From Tausonia pullulans (lineage: Eukaryota > Basidiomycota > Tremellomycetes > Cystofilobasidiales > Mrakiaceae): a DNA stretch of 64,000 nucleotides. Positions 12,574 to 23,494 of this stretch are shown here, one piece after another. The stretch is taken from positions 1,426,001 through 1,490,000 of the forward strand of contig OX637620.1 of NCBI GenBank assembly GCA_951802195.1, written 5' to 3'. A model generated the notes under the pieces. The model did not search any database. It had not been told where the DNA came from and saw nothing but the letters and a program-made list of their open reading frames with translations. A program made the position numbers and the translations under genes. Each line of letters opens with the position of its first letter. The stretch's first letter is position 1.

Positions 12574-13075
12574 GGGTGGGCTCGCCCATAGCTTGAGCAC
12601 GATGGAGCTTTCGTCAGCTACCGACCGCTGAGGGGACCGCCACCGTCGACCGAAAGCCTGCTTCTCCCTCTCTTCCTCTTTCCTATCCTTTTGGACCCGC
12701 TCTTATCCCCCTTTTGAGTAGGTCGACTCTCGTCGACTCTCCATCTCGCTTGCACTGTAGTGTCTTCTTTCCTTGCTTAAACAGACACCTCCCTCTTTCT
12801 CTTGCTCGCTATGTCGTCGTCGTTCTCACTTGTGCGTTCATTCGTATCGCTTTCCCTTTCCCTTCCCCTCAGTGCTCCTTTCTTCTCATCTCTCTGCTTG
12901 CTTTATATCGATTTGCTCTCTGGGATGATCGTGGCTCAACGAAAAGGAAGAAATAGCGCACAGGAAGGGAGCACAAGCTGCGAGCGCTAGAGAGAGGTTG
13001 ACGCGCGACCCATCTCATATACAGCCTGAAATGCTGCACGCCATGAAAAAAAATCATTCACGCAGTGAAAAGGAG
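12574..13075. other. intergenic, no gene seen
   Basis: Mostly C/T-rich on the plus strand from about 12650 to 12900, resembling a fungal promoter or leader. In the minus-strand reading an open frame extends the MEKWGS segment upstream to about 12690 with Glu/Lys/Arg-rich sequence, so the unresolved gene may begin further right than 12573. Confidence 0.35.
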
Positions 13076-13149
13076 AGACCCTTAACGGATTTGAACCGTT
13101 GACCCCCAGATTTGGAATCTGGTGCTCTAACCAACTGAGCTAAAGGATC
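13076..13149 (-). tRNA. tRNA-Trp (CCA anticodon)
   Basis: The minus strand folds as a complete cloverleaf. The acceptor strands gatcctt/aagggtc pair with one G-U. The D arm is AGCTCAGTTGGTTAGAGC and the anticodon stem ccaga/tctgg encloses loop TTCCAAA, reading anticodon CCA. The T arm is aacgg-TTCAAAT-ccgtt. No intron is present. TRGC and GGTTCAAATCC supply the A and B boxes for RNA polymerase III. The short thymine stretch expected downstream lies at plus-strand A-rich 13046-13053. Confidence 0.93.
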
Positions 13150-13961
13150 CATACGCCGGATCTTGACTCGAAGGAGAGTCAGATCGGCGACTGCGGTAGC
13201 TCCTTCTCGGATCAGGCCGCGCAGGGTGAAACCATACCCCATCTTTTGTACGAGGTGGATGGCTGGCAATGGCCAGATGGCTGGTACTTCTGTCGATGCC
13301 GCCATCGATCCCGGGTGAAAAGCAGGTCAGGGGTGGGGAAGTACGGTTAGACCATAGACCATAGCCACCGCTCGACATAGCTGGTCATCTTGATATCTTA
13401 CCTTTTCTAATGGGCCTATGTCCATAACCCATCTTTTGCTTTCCTTCCACCTCTACTTTAATTTTCGCTCTCCCTCTATCTAGCTACGACTCGCCATCTC
13501 TCATAGGGTTACCTCATCATCTATGTATAACTCATAACCTAGATACAACAAAAAATACAATCATCTGGACTTCCCCTCGCCATACGACACACGAGACTCC
13601 CTAATCTCTCCCCAGGTACTCTCAATGCCCCGAAAGATCCCTCACCCGCCCTCTTCTTACAAAAAGCGCAAGTCGATCAAAGCCCCGTCCTCTCGAGACG
13701 CGACTACTACGCCATCCCTTCTATGCCACCGAACACCCCAAGACGCCCGTCAGCAAGAACACTCTCAGTGTCCCCGCCACCCCCTGTCGCAATCTCTCTC
13801 TAATCCTCTAACCTCCATCCTTCCTTTACTCCTGGGCTGCAGCATGTCCTCCTCGCAACACCACACCCCTCCTCCCTACCCTTTCCGTCAAACGCGGAAC
13901 CTGCCTCCGCTATAATCTTCCCCTCTCGCTCTCGTCGACGCGCTGCTACTATTTTTACTCG
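13150..13961. other. intergenic, comparatively AT-rich, no supported gene
   Basis: About 800 bases. The part from 13380 to 13560 is noticeably more AT-rich than the rest of the window. An open frame from the ATG at 13625 (MPRKIPHPPSSYKKRKS) runs for about 96 codons, but it is Ser/Pro-rich with no domain, and no intron model extends it. Confidence 0.4.
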
Positions 13962-14440
13962 ATGAAGCACGAGTGCGTCAAGTACCCCGTCCCCCTGGCA
14001 TGCGGAGAATGCAGGCTGCGAACACATCGTTCTGCTCGCTGCCAGGGCCGTCCCGAGGCCAACCCCCAAGTCGGAGCGCAAGTTGCGACTGAACCCAAAG
14101 ACTGGCTCTGCCACTGCCACTGCATATTCTGCCAAGGCCACTGTACCGGCCTCTCAGGACACGGTCGGGGGGGGGGGGGGGACAAGACCAAGTTCATGTT
14201 ACTCAGTGGGCTCCCAAGATCTCCCGCCTCGTCGCTCACCTCAAGAAATTGACGAGAGGAGATCCATAACGGTCTTTGCTCGACAGCCATGCCCCCCCAG
14301 GGCACCCCGACCCGGCCAGCACGAGCGACTATGCCGCAGATGTCCTCTTCAGATAACGCCTCAGGATCGTCCGACAAGCCGACACCATCGACGTCCTCCG
14401 CCCCATAGAGGACTTTATATTTTGTTGTATTCAAGTCATG
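13962..14440 (+). pseudogene. possible decayed SNF2/Rad5-16-like helicase fragment
   Basis: Weak evidence. One plus-strand frame reads WAPKISRLVAHLKKLTRGDP at about 14203-14262 and reaches a stop. The neighbouring frame then reads SITVFARQ. In Rad5/Rad16-type SNF2 ATPases the C-terminal helicase lobe starts with a similar order: a substrate-Lys-Ile/Leu helix, then a Lys-Ser-Val-Val-Phe-Ser-Gln-like strand. A frame upstream of the G15 run (14167-14181) is open and Lys/Arg/Thr-rich. If related, the copy is frameshifted and lacks the rest of the ATPase. It could equally be chance. Confidence 0.2.
14167..14181. repeat. poly(G) run, 15 bases
   Basis: Fifteen consecutive G on the plus strand inside the gene-poor segment. 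It sits where two coding-like frames meet, so a length error here would by itself create an apparent frameshift. Confidence 0.85.
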
Positions 14441-14652
14441 AGTTATACGTAGAGGACGAGGTAACCATATGAGCGATAGCGAGTCGTAGCTAGATCAAGG
14501 GAGAATCGAACACGACCGAGTACGAGATCGTCAGCTGAAGCACCGTGGGAAGGGGGATGGTCGAACTACCTGGTGGTGGTTGCAAATTCGACGGAGTGAA
14601 AGTAGTTTAGTTTATGATGATCGTCTCTGCGTCGCAACTTTCAAGTGTTTCG

Positions 14653-14734
14653 GCTGGCTTAGCCAAGTGGTTACGGCGTCTGATTAGAAATCACATCCTC
14701 TTTGAGGGCGCAGGTTCGAGTCCTGCAGTCAGCT
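14653..14734 (+). tRNA. tRNA-Ser (AGA anticodon)
   Basis: Class II tRNA. The acceptor strands gctggct/agtcagc pair with one G-U. The D arm starts TAGCCAAGTGGTTA and the anticodon loop TTAGAAA reads AGA. There is a long variable arm (tcctc-ttt-gaggg) and T arm gcagg-TTCGAGT-cctgc. The anticodon stem has one C-C mismatch as written (tctga/tcaca), where most fungal tRNA-Ser(AGA) genes have tcaga, so function is likely but not certain. No intron. Confidence 0.88.
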
Positions 14735-15138
14735 ACTCTTTTAGCTCTCGTTCTCCCTGAACGTGCTTTTCTCGTATACGCGCCCACAGGACTGGACAAA
14801 GCAGAGGTCTGAGCAAGCAGTTCCGCTTTGGGACGATGAAGGCGAAAGGGAACAACGGGTTCGAGGCGAGGCATCGATGAAAGTAGGTGGCGAGATGACG
14901 GAGACGTGGTTACGGATGTTGCACGATCTCAACTAATGCAGCCGCCAAGAAGTAGTAGCTCGACTAGCTTACTCCTTCGAGTGGGTTATCTGCAATAACT
15001 TGATCCTTCATCAGTCCCCTGGAAGTCTATCACCTCTGCCTTCTTCTTCTTCTCCGACGGTCGTCTTGTGACGGCGCCTTCCTCGTGGCACAACCCTCGA
15101 CCCTTGATCCGGGCGTTTTCCACTCGTTCTTGACATGG
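14735..15138. other. intergenic, no gene seen
   Basis: About 400 bases between tRNA-Ser and the small plus-strand orphan, pyrimidine-rich near 15030-15060. No further RNA structure was recognised. Confidence 0.4.
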
Positions 15139-15689
15139 ATGGCCTCCCCGGCTGAATATATCAGCAACAACAGGGAATCCCGGAACACTCCCCAGGAGAC
15201 AGAAGAGGAGATCGACCTGCCAGGTGTGCTAGTGAGTAGAACCCCGCAGCAACTGCGATTCACCATTTCTATTGCTGTCTATCTACATGTGTCCGTCGTT
15301 GATTTAGCTCCGTGACCCTCCCCTGCTCTCCAGCATATTGAGGGGATAACAACGTGTTCATCAACAAATGCAAAGGTCACTTCATGGTGCTGTCAGCTGA
15401 GTTCCCGAGCGAGGCTGGGCGCGTCGAGCAACTACTTCAGAGGCGAGACCTCCTCTGGAGGAAGGAAGTTTGTGCCCCCTCTCCCTAGGTAGCCCCTCCT
15501 GATCCTTCTCTGACTCTCAAAGCGGTCTGTCGTCCTCAGCACTTCATTCGCAAAGAAACTCAAAAGACCGCGAGCTCGCCATCACCGGCATTCTCTTGCG
15601 GCGGACTGGCAACAAACTTGCGACACCTGCGACACGACGTACCCTCCTCAATCGCAGGCGAGCAGACAAAACAGAATATACATCGATAA
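15139..15689 (+). CDS. small orphan protein
   Basis: Three exons, 15139-15223, 15343-15467 and 15540-15689, sum to 119 codons. The second exon is the most convincing: NNVFINKCKGHFMVLSAEF followed by EAGRVEQLLQRRDLLWRKE, read in phase from MASPAEYISNNRES. The intron 1 acceptor (TTGAG) is weak, and the third exon is Ser/Thr-rich with nothing recognisable. No family known to me matches. The gene ends 8 bases from the stop of the convergent F-box gene. An alternative is that only exon 2 is right and the ends differ. Confidence 0.45.
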
Positions 15690-15696
15690 GAGCATA

Positions 15697-18631
15697 TCAG
15701 AATAGATGAATGTCGAGAATGAGATTCCGGTTCGATGTGGACCGCTGGGTTGAGTTGAGAGCGAGAGAATGGATCAGCCTCGGTCGGAGATAGATTGAAT
15801 GTGTGTTTAACGCCCTCACCTTGACCCAGACCAAGCGCTGCTCGTCGATACACACTCCGTTTAGCCGCTCGCGACTCCCAGGCCCCTGACCTTCCCCGTT
15901 CGTCTCCCGCATGAAGATTGGCATCTCTCTTTCGATGTACGGCAGCTCCCTGCCCGTGACGATCTCGTCGTCCTCCCAGATACCCTCAGACGTGACCTTG
16001 GTCGGGAGCGAGATGACCCGGCCGATGTCGCCGTCCTCGCGGGAGGAGATGGGGACCTCTGGCAAAGGTCGGTCTGGGAAGATGATAGAGGGTGAGGTAG
16101 TGAACGACTGAGGAGTGACACCGGCCTTGGCGTCTGAGCGGCGAATACGATCAACAGATCTCGGGGAAAAGTCGAGGACACGAGCGGCACGATCCTGGCA
16201 AGAAGATTCGCAAGAAAGCGTTAGCATGAGTTTTGAGTGCGAAGCACGCGGAGGTCGGAGAAACGTACGTATTGGCGGATACCGAGATGCATGTTGGATT
16301 CAGGAATCACAGGATAGGTGATAGGGTGTACAAATTTGAGATGGTAGACATAGAGAACCCTGGGAAAGATTGAGACTGTCAGTTGTACCAAACTTAGCCT
16401 TAGGCTACGGATCACGATGAGCACTGACCACCCATGAGGGAGAGCTGGAACCGCATCAATGTTAGTTAATGACGCAAAGCGAACCCACCAGGAGAGGACC
16501 AGACGACGTACGGATTCCAGAAATGAGCCGGGCGCGATCCTTCCAGTCGTCCCAAGGGTAGGCGATAGCTCCATCTTTGAGCATCGTCTCAGGCGCATCG
16601 ACCCAGTCGTCGTCGTTGTCGTCCTCGTCGATGGTGACCGCCTCGTCATCCTCCGAATCAACGATCTCATCCAACAGCGAGGACTTGGGGTCCTCGCCCT
16701 CCGTGGAAAGCGGGGACGAAGGCTCGGCAGCGGCGGCGGCCTGTTGGTGCTTGAAGGCCCGCATAAAGGTCGACTTGAGGACGAAAAAGGTGAACCGCTC
16801 TGTCAAAGGAAGGAGGGCAAGCAATGGAAATCTTGTCAACGAGGTTTGATGCGCGAGCGTAGAAGAAAGGGCGACCACTCACTCTCAATGCCCATCCACT
16901 GCTCCACCGGATCAGGGACGAGAAACTGCAAGTCAACAACGATAAGCCGCTCGGCTTCGTCGCAGAAGAACATCACGCCTCGCGCGGCCTCGTCTCCCTC
17001 GGCGAACGGAGGGACGCAGGGGCCCTCTACGCCAGGCGCAGGGTCAAGCCGGAGTGAGAAAGCATCCGGTCGGTGAAGAAGCGCAGGAAGGAAGAACTCG
17101 GCGACGAGTTTGGGTCGTGGGGCAACAGGATTGGCGTCGTTCGTCGGCGGCTTGTGGTCCGGGTCGAAGGCCTGGACAGCGGAGGACTTGAGTCAGCTTT
17201 GAGGACTTCTTCAAGGGTAATGTGCCGGGCACTCACATAGAGGTTGATCATGGCCTGCTCTCCCTCGACGTCATAGGCAGCGACAAGGAACTCCTTGGGG
17301 CCGAGGAAGGCGAAGGACTCAATGACCTCCTCCTTGGCACTGGGTTGAGCCTGACGAGGAGCAGCAGTTAGGTTAATCATAATTCACGTCCGATGGGTGG
17401 GGGAATTCATCTGCTACTCACCGAAACCATGGTGCCCGACCGCCAGTCCCAGATGCAGAAGCCGCCTTCCGTTCGAGTATCATCGTGGGCCCTGATCATG
17501 GCCGCGAGGTTAGCAGACGGTTACAACAGCGCTATAGCATTCCCCGTCAGCGACCCACTTTGCATGTAGCGAGACGAGGCCGTCCATAACAGAGATGTAG
17601 GGAGCCGCTCGCGAGTCTGAGACCGTGTATGGCCAGGTAAGGACGTGTTCGTTGGCGAGCGGGTGCGGAGCGAAGCTCGTGAGGTTGAAGAAGTGCAGGC
17701 GGAAGCAGTAGCGCCGCGGCAAGAGCGGGCGCCCCCCAATGGCAGGCGAGCTGTATGAAAAAGAGGAGAGTCAGGGCTGCAAAGATAGTAGAGTCTGGCC
17801 AGGTGGCAATGAAGGACGCACTAGATCTGGATGAGCACGAGAAGGTCCTGCGCTGCATCCATCGTGAAGTCCCTGTATTCCAAGGCTAGAGTGAGGCTTG
17901 ACCAGTCATACATCATGCTGAATGGCTCACTTGATGATCCATCCAGGGGTGAACTCTCGATGAGGTACATCGGACGACTGCAAGACAGGGTGGACATATA
18001 GACAGATCAGAGATGATTTCCCCGTGCTCGTTAAAAGAGCGAAAGAGGATGTGTTAGCACATACGCCCAGAGTTGAAGGAATCTTGCTGCAAGGTTCACA
18101 AAGAGGAAGAGAGAGGGAGAAGGCGCACGGTCAGGCAATGTGACGACACGGAGAGCAAACAGGCAAGGCAAAGGGCGCGCGCACTAGAACCGCATCGTAC
18201 GAGCCGGTGCCTCGAGGGCCTGGGGAAAGACGCTCCGCTGTCAGTGAACTAAGTCGAATAGCTAGAGGTAAATCAGCCCGACTGACGATGCCGAGGACGC
18301 CTCCCAGGAAGTCGTAAAGGGTGCCCGAGTCGCCGCCCTCGACGACGAACGCCTGGCGCTTAGCCCACTTATGAGAGCGCCAGGCGGCGGAGCGTTCGCG
18401 GAGGAACTTGAGCTTGTCGGCAGAGGAGACAAGCTGGTTGGATAGGTTGTCGAGGAGGTGCTCCTCCTGAAGGGCATGCGTGTACTGGAGCAGGGACGAC
18501 TGGGTAAAGAGCGTATGGAAGAAGGTCGACGTCTTCGAGATGGCGACGAGAGCTGGGGCAGGGAGGAGGAGGAGGATGCGGAGGAGGACCTCGGAGGGGA
18601 GCGAGGCGAGAGTCTTGCTCTCCATGTCCAT
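15697..18631 (-). CDS. F-box protein
   Basis: Fourteen exons, high to low: 18631-18287, 18219-18185, 18086-18065, 17977-17931, 17872-17822, 17750-17559, 17491-17422, 17350-17237, 17171-16883, 16799-16512, 16444-16429, 16359-16269, 16194-15820, 15744-15697; 660 residues, all phases consistent. The N terminus MDMESKTLASLPSEVLLRIL is a classic F-box (about residues 8-50), predicted to bind Skp1 in an SCF ubiquitin ligase. The rest resembles the large basidiomycete F-box class whose C-terminal part looks like a beta-propeller (MDAAQDLLVLIQI, GGFCIWDWRSGTMVS). An acidic, Ser/Asp-rich insert lies near residues 410-450. Exons of 16, 22 and 35 bases are unusual but required for frame. The target is unknown. 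It shares a 277-bp divergent promoter with SWP1. Confidence 0.85.
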
Positions 18632-18908
18632 GCTGCCGGAAGGGTGCTGGGTAGTCGTGGTTGTCGAGGGCAGGATCAATGGAAGCTGGCCTCCGTAGAC
18701 CTCGTCGTCGTTGACTTCCCCACGCGCACCAGCCCCAGCGAGCCTCAGCGAGGGCGGCGGCCTCACGCGCGTCTGTCGCGACTGACTGACAGCTCACCTG
18801 GCTGGCGCTTCGCGCTCGAGACGCCGACGACCATCAATCTCTCCGCCTCGGAAGGCCCGTCTCTTTACACACTCCCTTCCTCTCCGCCACTTCGCTCGCT
18901 CCTAAGCC
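18632..18908. promoter_or_regulatory. divergent promoter, F-box gene / SWP1
   Basis: 277 bases between opposite start codons. CT-rich on the SWP1 side. No sequence-specific site was recognised. Confidence 0.5.
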
Positions 18909-20243
18909 ATGCGTCTCTCCCTCGCCGCCCTCTCCTCGGCCGTCCTCTCGCTCTCGTCCATCGTGCTCGCCGCGACCCCGGCTTCGCTCCGGCTCGTCTC
19001 TCCCCAGGTCGCAGTCGTCTCCTCTGAGGGATCCACGCTTGTCTCTCACATGTCCGCCTAGCTATGTCTCCCTGGATATGTGCGGCTGTCTTGAGGCTGA
19101 ACTTCGCTCCTGCGACCTCTGATCCAGTCTCGAGCCGCCCAAGAGCCTGGCGGAGCCGGTGACGCTGCCGCCGCTCTCGACCTTCACGCTTAGCTTCCAG
19201 GTCGTTGACGGCGAGTCCGGAGAGGCCGTTGTACCGCATCAGGCTCATCTGAGCTTCTTTGAGTGAGCTCCAGCTCAGGGTCAGACGTTCGTCGACGCGC
19301 CGCGCTGACGAGATGATCCTGTCGTCCCCCTCCGCACGTGTCACATCACAGCATCGAAACTGGGCTCGACACCGTCCTGCCGTTGATTGTCCGGGCAAAC
19401 GGCAAGGCGCGGTTCAAGATTGTATGTTGCCTCACAGCTTCGCTACCACTCTAAGTCTTGTTAATCGCTTAACGATACCTGCTCTGACGCGTTTCTCCAG
19501 GACACGGCGTCGCCTCCGACCGCGCTCCTCACGAGCTCCGGTTCTTTCAACATCCAGCTCAACGTCGGATCTCTCACCGCTTCCAAGCCCATCGTGCGTG
19601 TCTTTAACGGTCTGATCGTCACAGTCGCAGCTCAAGACTTACTTGGCCCCTTCGTCCTCCAGTCCTACCCCCTCCTCACCCTCACACTGCCCTCGGCCAT
19701 CCTTCGACCCGCAGTCTCGCAGCCGGCGGCGCACGACCTTCTCACGAGCTTCACCAAGCAGCCGCTCATCTCGCACACCTTCCGCCCCGAGGAGAAGGCT
19801 GTCAATCCCGTCCTCTCTCTCGCCGGCACGGCTATCGTCCTCGCGCCTTGGCTCGTTCTTGTCGCTCTGGTGCGTGCTTTCGTCTCTTTTTCTCGTCGTT
19901 GGCGTCCTTTTCTCGGGGAGCTTAGATCAACCTCTCGGGCACCGCTCTCTTTCTTCTATGAATCTTTCAGATCGGGAACCTTGGCCTCAAGTACACCGCG
20001 GTTCCCATCTCGTACCCGTTCCTCCTGATGCTCGTCGCGCTCGAGGCCTCCATCGCCGTCTACTGGATCGGCTACATCAGGCTCTTCAAGGTGAGCCCCT
20101 CGTCTCTTCTCGTGAGCGAAAAAAGCACGTGCTGATGTAGTTTTTTCGTACATACGCAGTTCCTCATCATCTTTGGCGTCCTTAGCGTCGCGGCCTTCTT
20201 CACGGGCCGGGCCGCGCTCGCTCATGGAGGGGTCCCGAAGTAG
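18909..20243 (+). CDS. SWP1: Oligosaccharyltransferase subunit Swp1 / ribophorin II
   Basis: Seven exons: 18909-19051, 19128-19262, 19352-19421, 19501-19593, 19663-19869, 19971-20090, 20160-20243; 283 residues, matching yeast Swp1 in length. It begins with a clear signal peptide (MRLSLAALSSAVLSLSSIVL, cleavage near residue 21), followed by a beta-rich lumenal domain (LSFQVVDGESGEAVVPHQAH). Three C-terminal membrane helices follow: VLSLAGTAIVLAPWLVLVAL, LMLVALEASIAVYWIGYI and IIFGVLSVAAFFTG. This is the arrangement of ribophorin II/Swp1, a subunit of the ER complex that transfers the preassembled glycan to Asn in nascent chains. Head-to-head with the F-box gene and convergent with the RSC7-like gene. 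Confidence 0.93.
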
Positions 20244-20447
20244 ATGGGTTAAACAGGAGTTTGGGAAGGAGAGGAGAGAAATGGTCGTCGTTGTCGTCGG
20301 CCCTAAGCCAAAAAGGATATCAAGAAACCTCTCCAATTCTTGGTCGATCGCGCAGGGGATGGACAAGGAAAACATAAGAAGAGGCACCGTGCTCATGGTC
20401 CACCTCTCTTGAAGAAGATAAAAGAAAAAGAGAAAGCCACCCCAGCC

Positions 20448-23059
20448 TTAGACCGCCGCCACCGAAGCCGTCTGCTGTTGCTGCTGCTGCCCCTGGTCCT
20501 CGGTCTTTTTCTCCACCCCTTGTCCCCCCAACTTAGCCGCCTCCTCGTCCTCCGGCGGCTCCTCCGGAGCCACCTCGACCATCGGCTCGAGCTTCATGTC
20601 GACAACGACACTGACGAGCCCCCACCCGAGGCTGCCGACGCGCGAGCCGCCGATCGAGCCAAGCGATGCGAACGGTGGAGTCGTTGACGAGGGGTCCTCA
20701 GCGCGCGCTTTAGGGTCCGAGGGGTCGAAAGGGGTGGATGAGAAGACGTCGGAGAGACGGGTGAAGGTTGCTTGAGTTGGCTGGGTTGCGAGGGGGACTA
20801 GGTTAGGGCGAGAGGAGGCTGTGTCAGTAAGCGGTTTGCCTTTCTTCATCTGGAGCCTGAGAAACGAACCGTGAGGCATGTGCGTATGCCTAGGCAGGGA
20901 GAAAGCTAGTCAGAATAGGGTTTAGAATGAGCAGTCGTCGAGGGAGAAGGACTCACGGGTCGTAGAGTCCCATGGGCGCGCCAATGTCAAACTCGCGCTT
21001 CCTCTTTCGGTCCTCAGTAGCACCCCCAACACCCCCGTGGTAGCCCGGCGTCCCCGGATCCTCCTGCATCGGCGTAGCCCTCGACGAGGTCCCGTACCCA
21101 AGCGGGCTCGGAGCGTACGACCCGTTCCCACCAGCCAGAAAGCTTCCCTCCCTCTCCTTGCCTTTCAAGCTCGTCGGCCGCCCCATCCCACCAGCAGCGT
21201 TCGGCAACAGCATCGACTCGTCCATGCCTTCACCCTCAGCGGCTTCCGCCACAGCAGCCGCTACCTCCTCTGCCGACCGCTCCCACATGAAGCCCTGGGT
21301 GAACTTCTGGAGTCGCTCCCGGCGCTCCTTCAGGAGCGACTGGTTCTTCTCTGCCACGTTCTTGGCGAACTGGTGCATCCAGTTCTCCGGGGTATAGCCG
21401 GCCGTGTTGAGCTTGGAGCGTTTGTTGCCAAGCCCGGCATCGGCGAAGGGGTCGAGACCATTCCCTGCGAAGTGGGTCGTCGGTCCGCCGACGGTGTCTG
21501 CGGTGGACGAGAGAGTTAAGCGATTGAATGAGCCATCGTAAAGAATCAGCGACCACCTACAGAACGGTGTGTGCTTGTCTATCCGACCGGATTGGCCGGC
21601 ATTGGCCTCAGCGTTGACGGCCTTGTCCGAGTTGGGCAGTGCTGGGTCGGGCAACTCGCCAACCTCGGAGCCAGGTTCAATGCCGTTCTTGAGGCACTCC
21701 TCTCGAGCGGGGCCTTCATAATAGTCGTCGGTGACCCAGCGGGCATCTAGCAGGAACATAAAAGGTGAGCCAGCTGTCGGAGCAGGAGGGACGAGAGGGC
21801 AACGAAACGCACTCTTGATCATTTTGGCGCCCTGAAGCTTGTAGCAATTGCGGGCGGCAATCATGGTGACACTTCGGGTTCGAAGGACGGTCGAGAGGCT
21901 GCCGTTATCGATGAGAAACTCCTTCTCAGGGCCAGAGAGGGTGAGCTTGACAAGCTGCTTGTTGCGGCGGAAGAAATATAGCGAGTCCCTGTAGCCGCAA
22001 GTGCGGGCCGCGTCGATGGAGAGGACTGGAAGAGGAGGGCACAGTCAAGGAGAGCTCCGGATGACTCTATGATCTGCAGCGCAAGGAGCGTACCGTAGAC
22101 TTTCTCTGGGTCAGGTCGCCACGGCGAAGTGAACGTAGTCGCCTTGAACCCGCGGCCTGTGGGGCAAAGGCATGTCATTCAGTCAGTTTGAAGCAGGAGC
22201 AGTAGCAGCAATATCTCGCGCACCTCCTAGAAGTCTGCCCTTCTCGTCGATCTTGGTGTTGCCCTTGGGGTCGTCCGGAAGCACGAGCTCGTCCGACTTG
22301 AAGACGTACTCGATATCGTTGACGGTGCGGACCGACTCGATAAGCTCTCCGTTCTCGTCCTTGCCCTGGGTTACATTCCTTCCATTGTCAGCCTCAATGC
22401 CAAGCAATTAAGACAAGAAAGTCAGACCAACCTCGGCGAGATCTCCATTGACCGGTCGCCTGGCGAGGTCTCGCGCCCGGGCGGCCGCGTTCCAGGATGT
22501 GCTGGCCCCCCGACCGCGTCCCCTGCCACGTCCACGACCTCTCGGGCGGCCTCGAGGCCCACCCCTTCCTCTAGCGGAGCGGGGCGCTTTGAAGACGGAG
22601 CCATTGGAGTCGTCGGTCAGGGCCTGAGGAAGGGGTGATGGATGGAGCTCGTCAGTCACGCGCGTCTCGTCTCTCTCACTTTCTCTCTCATCCAGCGAGC
22701 CGTAAGATGCCTCTCTCTGCTCTAGCTCAGAGCATCCAGAAACTGCATAGAAACTAACCCCGTCATTGTTGTCGTCGTCTTCCACCCTGTCGTCGTTGTC
22801 GTCGCCATCGCTGTCGCCCCCACGGCGCGCGTCGTCGTCGTCGCGGTCGCGGTCACGGTCGCGGTCGCTCTCGTCCTGGTCGTCGCCGTTGACGGACTCG
22901 TCGCGGGCCTCAAAGTCCTCGCTGTCATCCTCGGACTCGGAGACGATGCGGGGAGGCGGCTTGCCTCCTCTCCAGCCTGAGGCGGGAGAAACGCGGGCCA
23001 GGGTCAGTTGCGTTGCTCGGTGGATGGACGAGGGAAGGGGACGAGCCTTTGGGGGGCAT
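20448..23059 (-). CDS. RSC7/Npl6-like chromatin-remodelling subunit
   Basis: Multi-exon minus-strand gene ending at 20448. The core matches the Rsc7/Swp82 family: GRLLGG and GFKATTFTSPWR near 22130-22240, then RTCGYRDSLYFFRRNKQLV and FLIDNGSLSTVLRTRSVTMI near 21850-22020. The C-terminal part has QFAKNVAEKNQSLLKERRER, then YDPHTHMPHASSRPNLVPLA, typical of the family tail. The N-terminal region is very acidic with an Arg-Asp alternation (22840-22870) and a Gly-Arg (RGRGRG) block near 22500-22570. Rsc7 and Swp82 are accessory subunits of RSC and SWI/SNF. The start is unresolved: the ATG at 23059 (MPPKGSS) is attractive, but its join to the acidic exon needs a poor splice site. Intron boundaries in the middle are clear by eye; the 5' end is not. 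Confidence 0.75.
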
Positions 23060-23494
23060 GTATGGTGTGGGAACAAAGGAGATCCAGGCTCGGTCGCGTG
23101 AGGGCTATGCAGGAGGGTTGATAGCAGCTGGATGGGTCGAGGAAGGCGCGTCCTGTGGCCGGCGGGTTGGATGATGGTTGGACGCGAAGGGCGAGGGAAC
23201 CAGAGGGCTGCTTGCACGCGCGGCGGGCGGGTGGCCTGGGCGGCAGGAATGGTTCGCCCACTCAAGCTCGCTGTAGAATCCTTTCGAGTGTGTCCGTCGA
23301 AAGCTCTCTCCTCTCGACGACCATTCTTTTGGCTCCAAGCCCACCCCAACCCCCACGACCCAGCACCCACTCAGCGAACCCCCCGGCGCCGGTTCCTCGG
23401 CCGACGTTCGTTCGCATATACCCCCGCCCACCCCGGCTGCCAGGCCGCCGCCTCCTACGCGCAACGCTCTCTTCCTTCTTGCTCCTCGCCCGTC
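23060..23494. promoter_or_regulatory. divergent promoter, RSC7-like / RPC34
   Basis: About 435 bases between the likely start codons. Frames are open on both strands because of GC-rich composition; none has a domain. Confidence 0.45.

Noticed and set aside
13625-13915. 96-codon plus-strand frame from MPRKIPHPPSS
   Set aside because: Ser/Pro low complexity, no domain, no splice extension; not supported as a gene.
10619-15138. Intact transposon or LTR element in the gene-poor stretch
   Set aside because: I found no terminal repeats, target duplications, transposase, reverse transcriptase or capsid motif.
22408-23370. Extension of the RSC7-like N terminus to about 23370
   Set aside because: The upstream part is Pro/Arg-rich and antisense to the RPC34 promoter, and no true ATG with conserved sequence is found there.
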